Assembly: GCF_018599245.1 (NCBI RefSeq)
Contig: NZ_JAHEVJ010000004.1
Location: 1-64,000 of the forward strand
Length of the DNA stretch: 64,000 bases
Origin: Aliiroseovarius lamellibrachiae
Lineage (GTDB): Bacteria > Pseudomonadota > Alphaproteobacteria > Rhodobacterales > Rhodobacteraceae
Direction: 5' to 3'
In this document: piece by piece, positions 9,540 through 17,030 of the stretch
Layout of the letters: every line of letters starts with the position of its first letter
How positions within the stretch are numbered: position 1 is the stretch's first letter
Translations under genes and position numbers: made by a program
Notes under the pieces: model-generated
Databases searched by the model: none
Seen by the model: the letters and a program-made list of their open reading frames with translations, nothing else
Told to the model about the DNA's origin: nothing

Positions 9540-10026
9540 CATCTGGCAGGTTGAGAGCACTTCGATAGACAAACCTGACGAAAAACTGATAGCGTGTTCA
9601 ACGTCTTTGAAATTTCGTTAATTCTCGAAAGTCGTCGAAAGACGTTTGGTTGGAAAGACAAAAACTGAAATTGGGTGCTGGTATCATGTTTGTGGGCTTT
9701 CATGAGGCCGGATACTGCGTCGAAATCCAGATACGAATGGGCTTCACAAGTGAAGCACAGCGAAGGTTCGAAGCGAGATCAATACGGCAATTGAAGGCAA
9801 GTGCCTTTGCGCCATGCCTCTAAATTGGTTATTCAAACAAATAGTCTATTCACCAGGCAAGCTTTAACACAACGGAGCAAGTTGTTTGTGACGTCAATCT
9901 CCTACTCTTTGGGCCGTCCAACGCAACTCTCACCTAACAATCCCTGCTGGACCAATATATCTATAACTCCGAAAATTCTGAGCAGTTGGGCCTACTGATT
10001 AAGGCCACCGAATAAAAGGCTTAAAT
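9540..10026. other. Intergenic region between recombinases and SIR2 gene
   Basis: Nearly 490 bases without a convincing gene. A 45-codon ORF at 9686-9823 (starting MFVGFHEAGYC) lacks a ribosome-binding site, so I do not call it. The region holds an inverted repeat at 9600-9646 (listed separately) and presumably the promoter of the SIR2-like gene. It is more AT-rich towards 9830-9990. Confidence 0.4.
9600..9646. repeat. Nested inverted repeat downstream of the recombinases (site 2)
   Basis: The outer arms AACGTCTTT (9600-9608) and AAAGACGTT (9638-9646) pair over 9 bp. The inner arms TTTCG (9613-9617) and CGAAA (9626-9630) pair over 5 bp. The plan (9-bp outer arms ending in T/A runs, inner ATTTCG-type arms) is the same as at 6004-6054 on the other side of the recombinase pair. 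It may be a matching recombination or binding site. Confidence 0.5.
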
Positions 10027-11229
10027 ATGCGAGTGATCTTACTTGGAGCGGGCGCTTCAAAGAGCTATGGCGCCTCACCGACCGGCCAAAGAATGCCAAT
10101 CGCAAAGGACTTTTTCCCGACATTCTTTGAGTTGGATGCTGCAGCCAACCCTTGGGTGCTGCGAGATGGGCTGATCCACTACCTGCAGTCACAGAAAGGT
10201 ATCATGGACACGGATGATTATCTCGCTGCTGGCGTGGACATTGAGGAAATACACAGCGAGATCGCCACCAAATTGGCCAGCGTCGAAAAGAATGCAGAAG
10301 ATCTCGACCGGATCATCTTCTCAAGACCCTACAACCAATTGATGTTCCTCTTCGCGACTACCTTGAACGAGATCGCGAATGGTCCGGTCTCGAAGAGCCA
10401 CATTGATCTCGCGACATCGCTGAGGCCAGATGACGTCATCGTGACTTTCAATTGGGATACGCTTATGGAGCGCGCGCTGATTGAAACTACAGATTGGTCA
10501 GTTGATAGTGGTTATGGCGTTATTCCACATAGTGTGTTCCGCGACGAATGGGGCAGCCCCAAAGACTGCCATTCATCCAACAAACTAATTAAGCTCCATG
10601 GTTCGGTGAATTGGCTGACCGCCCACCCGATATACGAGGGAGAGGAACTGGTCCTAACTCACGCGCTACCGGCAGAGTCCCTGTTTGTCTACGAGCATGC
10701 CACTCGCCCCTACCCGACACATGCAGGACGCTATATGGAAGGCTACGCTCCCCTTACTTATGGATATTATCCGCCAAACCTGACAAATGTTCCGGGGCGC
10801 GCGGCCCCAGAAGGGCATTCAATTCTCAAATTCCAGCCTCGGATGCCTTGGATGCCGGAGGGTAAAGCAGAAAAAGACGGCCTTCCTTCTATGCCGTTGA
10901 TCATCCCGCCGGTGAAGGAAAAAAGCTATCAGTTCTTTGGAACTTTATTTGAAAAGCTCTGGCAGCAGGCCGGAGATGCACTTCAAGCCTGCGAAGAAGT
11001 CCTCGTAATCGGGTATTCTTTCCCAAGAACTGACCTGAAGAGCCTGGATCTATTCACGAACGCTTTCGTGCAGCGCAGCTCTGTTCCACGTGTCACTATC
11101 ATCGACCCTTATCCATCCCGCCCGAGAGAGGTTTTTCAACTGGAACTCGGAATTCCGGAAAGCCATCTACGCGTTGTGGAGGGCCCTTTCCTTGGCGAGG
11201 AGACGCTTGCACCGCTCTTTAAGAACTGA
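10027..11229 (+). CDS. SIR2-like domain protein (putative NAD-consuming defence protein)
   Basis: A 400-residue protein with the Rossmann-like signature of SIR2_2-type proteins. It shows the N-terminal LLGAGASKSYG loop that binds NAD, then VTFNWDTLMERAL near residue 142, KLHGSVNW near 190, and a late VIGYSFPRTD near 335. Proteins of this kind in defence islands act as NADases that empty the cell of NAD on phage infection. There is no obvious second effector domain, and no Argonaute, HerA or DSR-type partner next to it. The assignment as a stand-alone defence SIR2 is therefore an inference. The start at 10027 puts the NAD loop at the very N-terminus, as usual. No strong Shine-Dalgarno sequence is visible. 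Confidence 0.8.
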   Translation: MRVILLGAGASKSYGASPTGQRMPIAKDFFPTFFELDAAANPWVLRDGLIHYLQSQKGIMDTDDYLAAGVDIEEIHSEIATKLASVEKNAEDLDRIIFSRPYNQLMFLFATTLNEIANGPVSKSHIDLATSLRPDDVIVTFNWDTLMERALIETTDWSVDSGYGVIPHSVFRDEWGSPKDCHSSNKLIKLHGSVNWLTAHPIYEGEELVLTHALPAESLFVYEHATRPYPTHAGRYMEGYAPLTYGYYPPNLTNVPGRAAPEGHSILKFQPRMPWMPEGKAEKDGLPSMPLIIPPVKEKSYQFFGTLFEKLWQQAGDALQACEEVLVIGYSFPRTDLKSLDLFTNAFVQRSSVPRVTIIDPYPSRPREVFQLELGIPESHLRVVEGPFLGEETLAPLFKN

Positions 11230-11555
11230 CGGGGCAAAATTAAAATACTCTCTGAATTTGTGATTTTGATCGGCCTTGACCAACAAGTCGTTACTTGATG
11301 TCGCCGCCACTAATGTCGAACGCATGTTTAGCATCGAATAAAGGAAAATAGGACCGGACGCCGATGATTCATTTCGGAGTGTTCCCTTGCGTGAGAACAC
11401 TCCGAAATGAACCACAGCACCGGAAAGAACATCATTAACTGAGAGAAAGCAGCCTCTCAAAACAGAAACCGCGCAAGTGAAAGGAGCATCATCATCACAA
11501 GTCGCGCTTGAAGCCCTCAGCACCATCGCAAAGGGCGCTGCACAGGAGAACGAAT
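11230..11555. other. Intergenic region before the two small unknown genes
   Basis: About 325 bases with no supported gene. It carries a perfect 17-bp hairpin at 11368-11411 (listed separately). The stretch 11230-11275 is AT-rich and follows the SIR2 stop directly; it has no classic terminator. The promoter of the small genes probably lies after the hairpin. Confidence 0.4.
11368..11411. repeat. Perfect 17-bp inverted repeat (site 3)
   Basis: Bases 11368-11384 are the exact reverse complement of 11395-11411 around a 10-base loop. The arms contain ATTTCG (11371-11376) and CGAAAT (11403-11408), the words seen at 6004-6054 and nearly at 9600-9646. The sequence TGAGAACAC at 11392-11400 is also present at 328-336, at the edge of the 24-bp hairpin. 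No T run follows either arm, so it is not a classic terminator. Confidence 0.7.
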
Positions 11556-11933
11556 ATGTTCGACCTTTCCAACGACACCATGACCAGCATGCGTGCGTTC
11601 ATGGCCTCACATTCCGAAGCCGTGCAAAACACTGCCTATCTACTCGGCGGGCAGCCTGCACTGCGTAAAGCGCAATTACTTTTGGATGAGATTGCATCCT
11701 CACCCGTGATGACACGTCGCCTCGGCCGTCAATTGCTCGATTTTCATTCGCTGTTGACTCTTCAAAACGTGCACCACAGCGACACCGTTGAAGCGGCCTG
11801 CTTTGCAGATCTCGACCCTACTTCACCAGTCGTCGAAGACATCTGCGTCCTCTGTGATGAGCTCGAATGTGAAATGCACAAGCTCGATGACGCTGAATTA
11901 AGTTCTGTGTTGAGCCATCGTTTGGCAGCTTGA
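11556..11933 (+). CDS. Small protein of unknown function
   Basis: A 125-residue acidic, mostly helical-looking protein that I do not recognise. The start at 11556 has AGGAG seven to twelve bases upstream and is preferred over the longer ORF beginning at 11508. It has three cysteines in the acidic C-terminal half (EAACFADLD, EDICVLCDELECEMHK), too irregular to be a clear zinc site. It has no membrane segment or signal peptide, so it should be cytoplasmic. It sits 91 bases before another small unknown gene in the same direction, with two hairpins between them. The pair looks like accessory-region cargo. It could be an antitoxin-like, regulatory or replication-associated protein, but nothing in the sequence decides this. 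Confidence 0.6.
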   Translation: MFDLSNDTMTSMRAFMASHSEAVQNTAYLLGGQPALRKAQLLLDEIASSPVMTRRLGRQLLDFHSLLTLQNVHHSDTVEAACFADLDPTSPVVEDICVLCDELECEMHKLDDAELSSVLSHRLAA

Positions 11934-11945
11934 TCTGCCAAACGA
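11918..11945. repeat. Perfect 11-bp hairpin over the stop codon of the first small gene
   Basis: TCGTTTGGCAG (11918-11928) and its exact complement (11935-11945) enclose a loop that contains the start of the TGA stop codon. It would form in the mRNA at the very end of the first small gene. No U tract follows, so it may stabilise the transcript end or tune read-through into the next gene. Confidence 0.65.
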
Positions 11946-11950
11946 GCCCC

Positions 11951-11977
11951 GCCGGATCCGCACTCCTCGGATCTGGC
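11951..11977. repeat. Second hairpin between the two small genes
   Basis: GCCGGATCCG (11951-11960) pairs with CGGATCTGGC (11968-11977) over 10 positions, including one G-U, around a 7-base loop. It starts five bases after the preceding hairpin, giving a tandem stem-loop. It has no T run, so it is not a clear intrinsic terminator. Confidence 0.55.
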
Positions 11978-12024
11978 GTCTTGAGAGGCTGCAATCTGCA
12001 GTTTCAAAACCAAAGGAGATATCA

Positions 12025-12441
12025 ATGCATATCGAAATCGAACGTGAAGTGCACGAGATGACACTGGAAACACTTCGTCTGGGCAGGTTTCTGGCAGAAG
12101 AGTGGTTGGGCGGTAGCTTGGTCCCCAGAGGCACGAGCAAATCCGTCATTCTCGAAGCCCTACACGCACTTCAGGATCGGACGGGCTTTAAGGCGGTTGA
12201 TGCAGATCTGATCGAGCTCATGGGGGAGCAAATCCGCGCGACCCTCAATGAAATCCGCAAAGGCAAAGGGGATGCGGCCCTCTCGCAGGATGTGGATCTC
12301 GTTTGGGAGCAGGATCAGAAAGTCGTCGAATATGTGAACCTCGCTTATCGCTGGAAGCAATTCAAAGCGGCCAAGGTCGCCCTGGATGACAAGCTGGCTG
12401 CCATCCGTGAAGCGGATATTCTCCTGACCTCGGTCGTTTAA
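12025..12441 (+). CDS. Small helical protein of unknown function
   Basis: A 138-residue protein that I do not recognise. ATG 12025 has AAGGAGAT 7 to 14 bases upstream, a strong site. The chain is rich in Glu, Lys, Ala and Leu and looks fully helical, with a likely coiled-coil part around residues 70-125 (IRATLNEIRKGKG, VEYVNLAYRWKQFKAAKVALDDKLAA). There is no signal peptide or membrane segment. It follows the other small unknown gene in what may be one transcript with hairpins between them. A hairpin GCCGGG...CCCGGC at 12457-12482 lies 15 bases after its stop. It is the last intact gene of the accessory region before the PaaI remnant. Confidence 0.6.
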   Translation: MHIEIEREVHEMTLETLRLGRFLAEEWLGGSLVPRGTSKSVILEALHALQDRTGFKAVDADLIELMGEQIRATLNEIRKGKGDAALSQDVDLVWEQDQKVVEYVNLAYRWKQFKAAKVALDDKLAAIREADILLTSVV

Positions 12442-12456
12442 TTCCCCAATTGAATA

Positions 12457-12482
12457 GCCGGGGCTCATGGCGCAGTCCCGGC
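12457..12482. repeat. Short GC-rich hairpin after the last small gene
   Basis: GCCGGG at 12457-12462 pairs with CCCGGC at 12477-12482, with a possible extra G-U pair inside. It has no T run. Another weak stem lies at 12522-12538 (CTGTC with GACAG). Either could mark the transcript end of the small-gene pair. Confidence 0.35.
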
Positions 12483-12601
12483 ATAAACGATGCATTCCCA
12501 ACGCAGACAAGCACGGTTTCGCTGTCGGAACCTGACAGAAAGGGCCGCGAGCGGTCGTTAGCTGCGTTCAGGCGCAATGTCCGCAAACAGAGAGACTATT
12601 A

Positions 12602-12700
12602 CTAATCCCGTGACGGCAAACTGCGGGAAATTCCCCGGAACTCGGCAATCAGCGCACCATTCTGATCGGTGACAGACCCGTTATAGACATACACCCCGGC
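12602..12700 (-). pseudogene. C-terminal remnant of a PaaI-like thioesterase
   Basis: The minus strand encodes about 31 residues ending at a TAG stop (complement of 12602-12604). They read like the last strand pair of a PaaI-type hotdog thioesterase: YNGSVTDQNGALIAEFRG followed by SRSLP, matching the family's VYDVTVTxQDGxxIAxFRGxSR ending. Upstream of this the frame stays open to about 13153, but the sequence no longer resembles the family, and the catalytic N-terminal half is absent. It is probably the tail of a gene cut off by insertion or deletion at the island's edge. The call rests on a short match, so it is moderate. Confidence 0.5.
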
Positions 12701-13146
12701 AATCCACATCAGGTCCAATCCCTGAAAGGCCCAGCTGAACGCAACGATCTGGATCAGATGGATCGTGATAAACGTTATATGTCTCCATTTCTCGCATTGA
12801 ATGTGTCGGCGACAAATTCGAGGGATGCAGGTTGTCGCAATGGAACAACTGACTTGTTGCACGGGACTCCACATTGTGGCACTTCTGGGTGCACATGCGG
12901 AGTCATCGCCGAAGTCGGTTGCGAAAACTTCTAAGAAATTAAAGGACCCCAGGAAGAGGCTAACGCCCCTACCGCCGGAGCCAATACAAATAGAATTCAA
13001 ACACTTATCTACGTTCGGTGTTTGTTGTATTGGCACATCTAAATACCTGCCACATTTTCGCCACAATATGCCCGCTTTAGTGCCTTTATTCACATGCATC
13101 GTTAACCAATTCGTCATCAAAGCCTGGGGATCGAAAGAGGCACAAA
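12701..13146. other. Non-coding or degraded stretch at the island edge, with a bulged hairpin
   Basis: Two overlapping ORFs (one per strand) cover this part, but neither has conserved features or a good start. The most regular element is a stem-loop at 12981-13033: CCAATACAA (12981-12989) with TTGTATTGG (13025-13033), and inside it CAAACAC (12998-13004) with GTGTTTG (13018-13024), leaving an 8-base bulge on one side. There is also GCGACAA...TTGTCGC near 12809-12838. I see no function for either. Confidence 0.4.
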
Positions 13147-13296
13147 ATGGCAAAGATTAGTAAAACGACGACCAGTGAAGCGGCGCCACAAAGGCGGTTT
13201 CATAAGGCTGACCCCTCCCCTTCGCAGAAACGCGCGTCCCCAAAAGAGGCACCAAAGGATCAACCATATCTCTTTTCAGATTGGGCCAGCATCTAA
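13147..13296 (+). CDS. Possible 49-residue basic protein
   Basis: ATG 13147 follows AAAGAGG by six bases and opens a 49-codon frame ending TAA at 13294-13296. The product is basic and rich in Ser, Pro, Lys and Ala (starts MAKISKTTTSEAAPQ, ends YLFSDWASI), with no membrane segment. I do not recognise it. The good ribosome-binding site and the sensible termination argue for a real small gene, but low-complexity sequence of this kind can arise by chance. Confidence 0.35.
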   Translation: MAKISKTTTSEAAPQRRFHKADPSPSQKRASPKEAPKDQPYLFSDWASI

Positions 13297-13347
13297 ATAG
13301 GCCAAATTCTGACTTTGCGCGGCCATCCAGGCGGGTTAAACTGTGGG

Positions 13348-13710
13348 ATGGCTCCTGTATCGACCTTAGACCAATCAGATCATCCCGTTTCAAGCATTCG
13401 AAATCTTGGACCGGCCTCTGATGAAAGCTTTTCGCGTGCGGGGATTCACACCGCCGCGCAGTTAAGAGAGCTTGGCCCAGATGCGGCCTATGAAAAGCTT
13501 CTTTTGGCCGGTAGCAAGCCCCATTTCATTGGGTATTACGCCATGGTCATGGGGCTGCAGGGTCGCCCTTGGAACGACTGCAAAGGCAAAGAAAAAGAAG
13601 CGTTGCGCCGTCGCTTTGATACCATCAAAGAAAAAGTTGCGCCCAACGTCCAAGCCTCTGATCCATTGGCAAAAATCTTTAATGAGATCGGGATTTTGCC
13701 GCAGCGTTAA
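13348..13710 (+). CDS. TfoX/Sxy C-terminal domain protein
   Basis: A 120-residue protein that is almost entirely a TfoX_C domain. The helix-hairpin-helix-like segment SIRNLGPASDESFSRAGIHTAAQL is followed by LGPDAAYEKLL and the conserved LQGRPWNDC region. Full-length TfoX/Sxy proteins, competence regulators in gammaproteobacteria, also have an N-terminal domain that is absent here. C-terminal-only forms are common in other bacteria and their role is not settled. ATG 13348 was preferred to the 13315 start because the residues before it do not look conserved; neither has a strong ribosome-binding site. Its stop overlaps the stop of the convergent SDR gene by four bases. Confidence 0.75.
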   Translation: MAPVSTLDQSDHPVSSIRNLGPASDESFSRAGIHTAAQLRELGPDAAYEKLLLAGSKPHFIGYYAMVMGLQGRPWNDCKGKEKEALRRRFDTIKEKVAPNVQASDPLAKIFNEIGILPQR

Positions 13711-14459
13711 TCCCCGCTTCGCAGCGCTGGCAAACCTACCCCCGTGCTTTCAAAACCGCCGTCTGCCGCGATCACCTGTCCCGTGACATAACTGGCTTTG
13801 TCAGAGCACAGAAATGTAATCACATTTGCCAGCTCCTCCTCGGAGCCATACCGATTTAACGGAATTGCATCGTGATAAGACGCGATGATTTCCGGGCTGT
13901 GGACGGCCATCGCTAGCTTGGTGCGCACCGGCCCCGGACACACGCAATTTGCGCGCACGCCGTGTTCACCCAGCTCTGCAGCTTGCTGTTTTGTCAATTG
14001 GATCACAGCGGCCTTTGATGTGCCGTACGCCACGCGCAACGTGGACGCGCGAAGCCCCGAGATGGAGGCGATATTTACGATCACCCCCTTGCTCTTTTTC
14101 AGCTCGGCCATTGCAGCACGCGTGCACAGGAAAATGCCATCCAGATTGGTGTCCATCACCCGGCGCCACATTGCAAAGTCACACTCTTCAATCGGCCCAA
14201 ACTCGGCCACACCGGCGTTATTGACCAAAGCATCGACTTGACCATAGTCCTGTTGAACCTCGGCGATCATGCGATCAACGTGTTCTGGCTGTGACACATC
14301 GGCCAGAACCCGCAAGCCACCGGTTTCAGAAACAGCAGCGTCCAAGGCCTTTTCGTCGCGGTCCACCATCGCCACGCGCCAGCCATCCGCCAAAAACTGC
14401 TTGCAGGTTGCAAGGCCGATCCCGCGCGCCGCACCGGTTACAATTGCCACTTTGCTCAT
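13707..14459 (-). CDS. Short-chain dehydrogenase/reductase
   Basis: A 250-residue classical SDR enzyme. The cofactor loop TGAARGIG is at residues 8-15, NNAGV near 80-84, the catalytic Ser in NIASISG near 135, and YGTSK (Tyr and Lys of the active site) near 150. An acidic residue at the end of the second strand (MVDRD) suggests NAD rather than NADP. The C-terminal YVTGQVIAADGGF is typical. The substrate cannot be read from the sequence; 3-hydroxyacyl, sugar and alcohol dehydrogenases all share this form. It has no close operon partner: ndk lies upstream on the same strand, with its own terminator in between. Confidence 0.9.
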   Translation of the reverse strand: MSKVAIVTGAARGIGLATCKQFLADGWRVAMVDRDEKALDAAVSETGGLRVLADVSQPEHVDRMIAEVQQDYGQVDALVNNAGVAEFGPIEECDFAMWRRVMDTNLDGIFLCTRAAMAELKKSKGVIVNIASISGLRASTLRVAYGTSKAAVIQLTKQQAAELGEHGVRANCVCPGPVRTKLAMAVHSPEIIASYHDAIPLNRYGSEEELANVITFLCSDKASYVTGQVIAADGGFESTGVGLPALRSGD

Positions 14460-14534
14460 GAAACTCTCCCTTTTTCAAAACGCTACACGGTGACACAGTT
14501 TGTGCAACAGATTTGAGGTGTGACCGTACGGCAC

Positions 14535-14569
14535 AAAAAAAGGCCCGACCCCAATGGGACCGGACCTTT
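14535..14569 (-). terminator. Rho-independent terminator after ndk
   Basis: On the minus strand a 14-position stem (14569-14556 with 14552-14539, including three G-U pairs) closes a 3-base loop and is followed by seven T. It lies 25 bases past the ndk stop and separates ndk from the SDR gene. Confidence 0.85.
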
Positions 14570-14593
14570 AATACGTCGGGTTACTGCGGCGAT

Positions 14594-15016
14594 TTAGCCG
14601 ACCAGTTCAAGACCCGAGAAGAAGAAGGCAATCTCTTCTGCTGCGGTTTCAGGTGCGTCTGAACCGTGAACCGAGTTTTCGCCAATCGACAGGGCGAATT
14701 CTTTACGGATGGTGCCTTCGGCCGCATCTGCTGGGTTGGTTGCGCCCATCACTTCGCGGTTTTTCGCAATCGCGTCTTCACCTTCGAGAACCTGAACAAC
14801 AATCGGCTCAGAGATCATGAATTCGCACAGTTCGCCAAAGAAAGGACGCTCAGAATGTACGCCGTAGAACTGTTGAGCTTGCGCCAATGTCAGTTGGATG
14901 CGCTTGGAGGCAACGATGCGCAGGCCAGCTTCTTCAAACTTCGCAGCAATTTTGCCGGTCAGGTTGCGTTTGGTGGCATCTGGTTTGATGATCGAGAAAG
15001 TGCGTTGAACGGCCAT
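14594..15016 (-). CDS. ndk: Nucleoside diphosphate kinase
   Basis: A 140-residue protein, the standard length for this enzyme, which passes the gamma phosphate of ATP to other nucleoside diphosphates through a phosphohistidine. The start [17 protein letters not shown] carries the conserved phosphate-contacting lysine region. The active-site histidine lies in [12 protein letters not shown] near residue 117, where most members read N-x-x-HGSDS. ATG 15016 is preferred to 15028 because it gives the family N-terminus. It is a single-gene unit with its own terminator, divergent from the ABC-F gene. Confidence 0.97.
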   Translation of the reverse strand: MAVQRTFSIIKPDATKRNLTGKIAAKFEEAGLRIVASKRIQLTLAQAQQFYGVHSERPFFGELCEFMISEPIVVQVLEGEDAIAKNREVMGATNPADAAEGTIRKEFALSIGENSVHGSDAPETAAEEIAFFFSGLELVG

Positions 15017-15174
15017 GTCGGTCCTCATTTAAAGCTATGCCGGACAGGATGATCCCACCGGCCAAGTCGTTTCAGTGTCATTTGTCGCCCCCGTAACATG
15101 GCCCCCGAAACAAGGCAAGACGCGTTTGAAAAGCAGTGATTGACGCCCCCGCTTCACTCAGGCACATGAGGGGC

Positions 15175-17028
15175 ATGCTTAAGATTTCCAACATCTCCTA
15201 CGCCGTCGAAGGCCGTCCCCTTTTTGAAGGGGCCAGCGCGACCATTCCAACCGGGCACAAAGTGGGTCTTATCGGGCGCAATGGCGCGGGTAAAACCACG
15301 TTGTTCAAGCTGATCCGCGGCGAACTGGTGCTTGAAGGCGGGTCCATCACCCTGCCCGACCGCGCCCGCATCGGCGGCGTGGCGCAAGAGGTGCCAAGCA
15401 ACGAAGTGTCGCTGATCGACACCGTTTTGGCGGCCGACAAGGAACGCGCGGCCCTGATGGCCGAGGCGGAAACCGCAACAGACCCAAACCGCATCGCCGA
15501 GGTGCAAACCCGCCTGACGGATATTGACGCCTGGAGCGCGGAATCGCGCGCGGCCTCGATCCTGAAAGGTCTTGGCTTTGATCAGCCCGAGCAATTGATG
15601 CCCTGTTCCGCCTTTTCCGGCGGCTGGCGTATGCGTGTGGCTTTGGCGGCGGTGCTGTTTTCACAACCTGACTATTTGCTGCTGGATGAGCCGACCAACT
15701 ACCTCGATCTAGAAGGCGCGCTGTGGCTGGAAAACTATTTGGTGAAATATCCGCACACTGTGATGATCATTTCCCACGACCGCGAGCTTTTGAACCGTTC
15801 TGTTGGTGCGATCCTGCATTTGGACGAACGCAAGCTGACCTATTACACCGGTCCCTATGATCAGTTTGTGCAACAGCGCGCCGCCAAACGCGCGGTTCAG
15901 GCCGCTGCCGCCAAGAAACAAGATCTGCAGCGCGCGCATTTGCAAAGCTTTGTTGATCGTTTCAAAGCCAAGGCCAGCAAGGCAAAGCAGGCCCAAAGTC
16001 GCGTAAAAATGCTGGAAAAGATGACCCCGATTACGGCGCCGGAAGATGCCGCGCGTGTGGTCTTCACCTTTCCAACGCCAGAAGAGCTTTCCCCGCCGAT
16101 CATTGCAACCGAAGCCGCCGCGGTGGGGTATGACGAAACCATCGTTCTAAAGAACCTCAACCTGCGCATCGACCAAGATGACCGCATCGCCCTGTTGGGG
16201 AAAAACGGTCAAGGCAAATCCACGCTTGCGAAATTGCTGTCTGGCCGGCTTGAAAAGAAAAGCGGGAAATTCGTCACGTCCAGTAAACTGCGCATCGGTT
16301 TTTTCGCGCAACATCAAGTGGATGAGCTTTACGTTGATGAAACGCCAATCCAGCACCTGACCCGTTTGCGCGGCCATGAAGGCCAAGCGCGTATTCGGGC
16401 ACGGCTGGCGGGATTTGGGCTGGGCGCGGCCCAAGCCGACACAGAAGTTGGGCGTTTGTCAGGTGGGCAAAAAGCGCGCCTGTCTTTGCTTCTGGCCACC
16501 ATCGACGCCCCACATTTGTTGATCCTCGATGAGCCGACCAACCACCTGGACATCGAAAGCCGTGAAGCTTTGGTGGAAGCCCTGACCGCCTATAGTGGTG
16601 CGGTAATTCTGGTCAGCCATGACATGCATTTGCTCAGCCTGGTGGCGGATCGTTTGTGGCTGGTCAAAGACGGCGGCGTGACCCCATATGACGGTGATCT
16701 TCAAACCTATCGCGCCATGTTGTTAGAGCGCGACAAGCCAGCGGGCAAACAAAAAGCCAAAGCCAAAGCCCCGATCAAACGGGCCTCGCGGGATGACATT
16801 TTGGCCCTGCGCGCAGAGGTCCGCAAATGCGAGGCCCGCGTCGAAAAACTGAATGAAATGAGCGAGAAGCTCGCGAAGAAACTCGCAGATCCAGAGCTTT
16901 ATGAGGAAGAGCGCCTCGATGAAATGGCCGTTTGGCAAAAGAAGTATTCCGAGGTCATGGATGCAATGGACCGCGCCGAAGAGCTTTGGCTGAAGGCACA
17001 GGAAAAACTCGAGAAAGCAGGACGTTAA
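15175..17028 (+). CDS. ABC-F family ATPase, Uup-like
   Basis: A 617-residue protein with two ABC nucleotide-binding domains and no membrane part. The first has Walker A GRNGAGKTT near residue 37, signature SGGWRMRVAL and Walker B LLLDEPTNYLDL. The second has GKNGQGKST near 340, signature SGGQKARLS and LLILDEPTNHLDI. A lysine-rich linker and a C-terminal coiled coil (KCEARVEKLNEMSEKLAKKL) resemble the ABC_tran_CTD of Uup/EttA-type proteins. ABC-F proteins act on ribosomes or, for Uup, also on DNA structures; which applies here is open. ATG 15175 starts right at the first strand (MLKISNISYAV). The marC-like gene follows after two bases. Confidence 0.9.
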   Translation: MLKISNISYAVEGRPLFEGASATIPTGHKVGLIGRNGAGKTTLFKLIRGELVLEGGSITLPDRARIGGVAQEVPSNEVSLIDTVLAADKERAALMAEAETATDPNRIAEVQTRLTDIDAWSAESRAASILKGLGFDQPEQLMPCSAFSGGWRMRVALAAVLFSQPDYLLLDEPTNYLDLEGALWLENYLVKYPHTVMIISHDRELLNRSVGAILHLDERKLTYYTGPYDQFVQQRAAKRAVQAAAAKKQDLQRAHLQSFVDRFKAKASKAKQAQSRVKMLEKMTPITAPEDAARVVFTFPTPEELSPPIIATEAAAVGYDETIVLKNLNLRIDQDDRIALLGKNGQGKSTLAKLLSGRLEKKSGKFVTSSKLRIGFFAQHQVDELYVDETPIQHLTRLRGHEGQARIRARLAGFGLGAAQADTEVGRLSGGQKARLSLLLATIDAPHLLILDEPTNHLDIESREALVEALTAYSGAVILVSHDMHLLSLVADRLWLVKDGGVTPYDGDLQTYRAMLLERDKPAGKQKAKAKAPIKRASRDDILALRAEVRKCEARVEKLNEMSEKLAKKLADPELYEEERLDEMAVWQKKYSEVMDAMDRAEELWLKAQEKLEKAGR

Positions 17029-17030
17029 CC

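Noticed and set aside
9686-9823. 45-codon ORF between recombinase and SIR2 genes
   Set aside because: No Shine-Dalgarno sequence, no recognisable features, and the length is within chance.
12602-13153. 183-residue minus-strand ORF treated as one gene
   Set aside because: Only the last 31 codons look like a protein family; the rest is irregular and Cys/Ile-rich with no start signal, so I call only the remnant.
12801-13160. 119-residue plus-strand ORF
   Set aside because: No ribosome-binding site, overlaps a stem-loop, and composition is unlike coding DNA here. The shorter ORF at 13147 is the better candidate.
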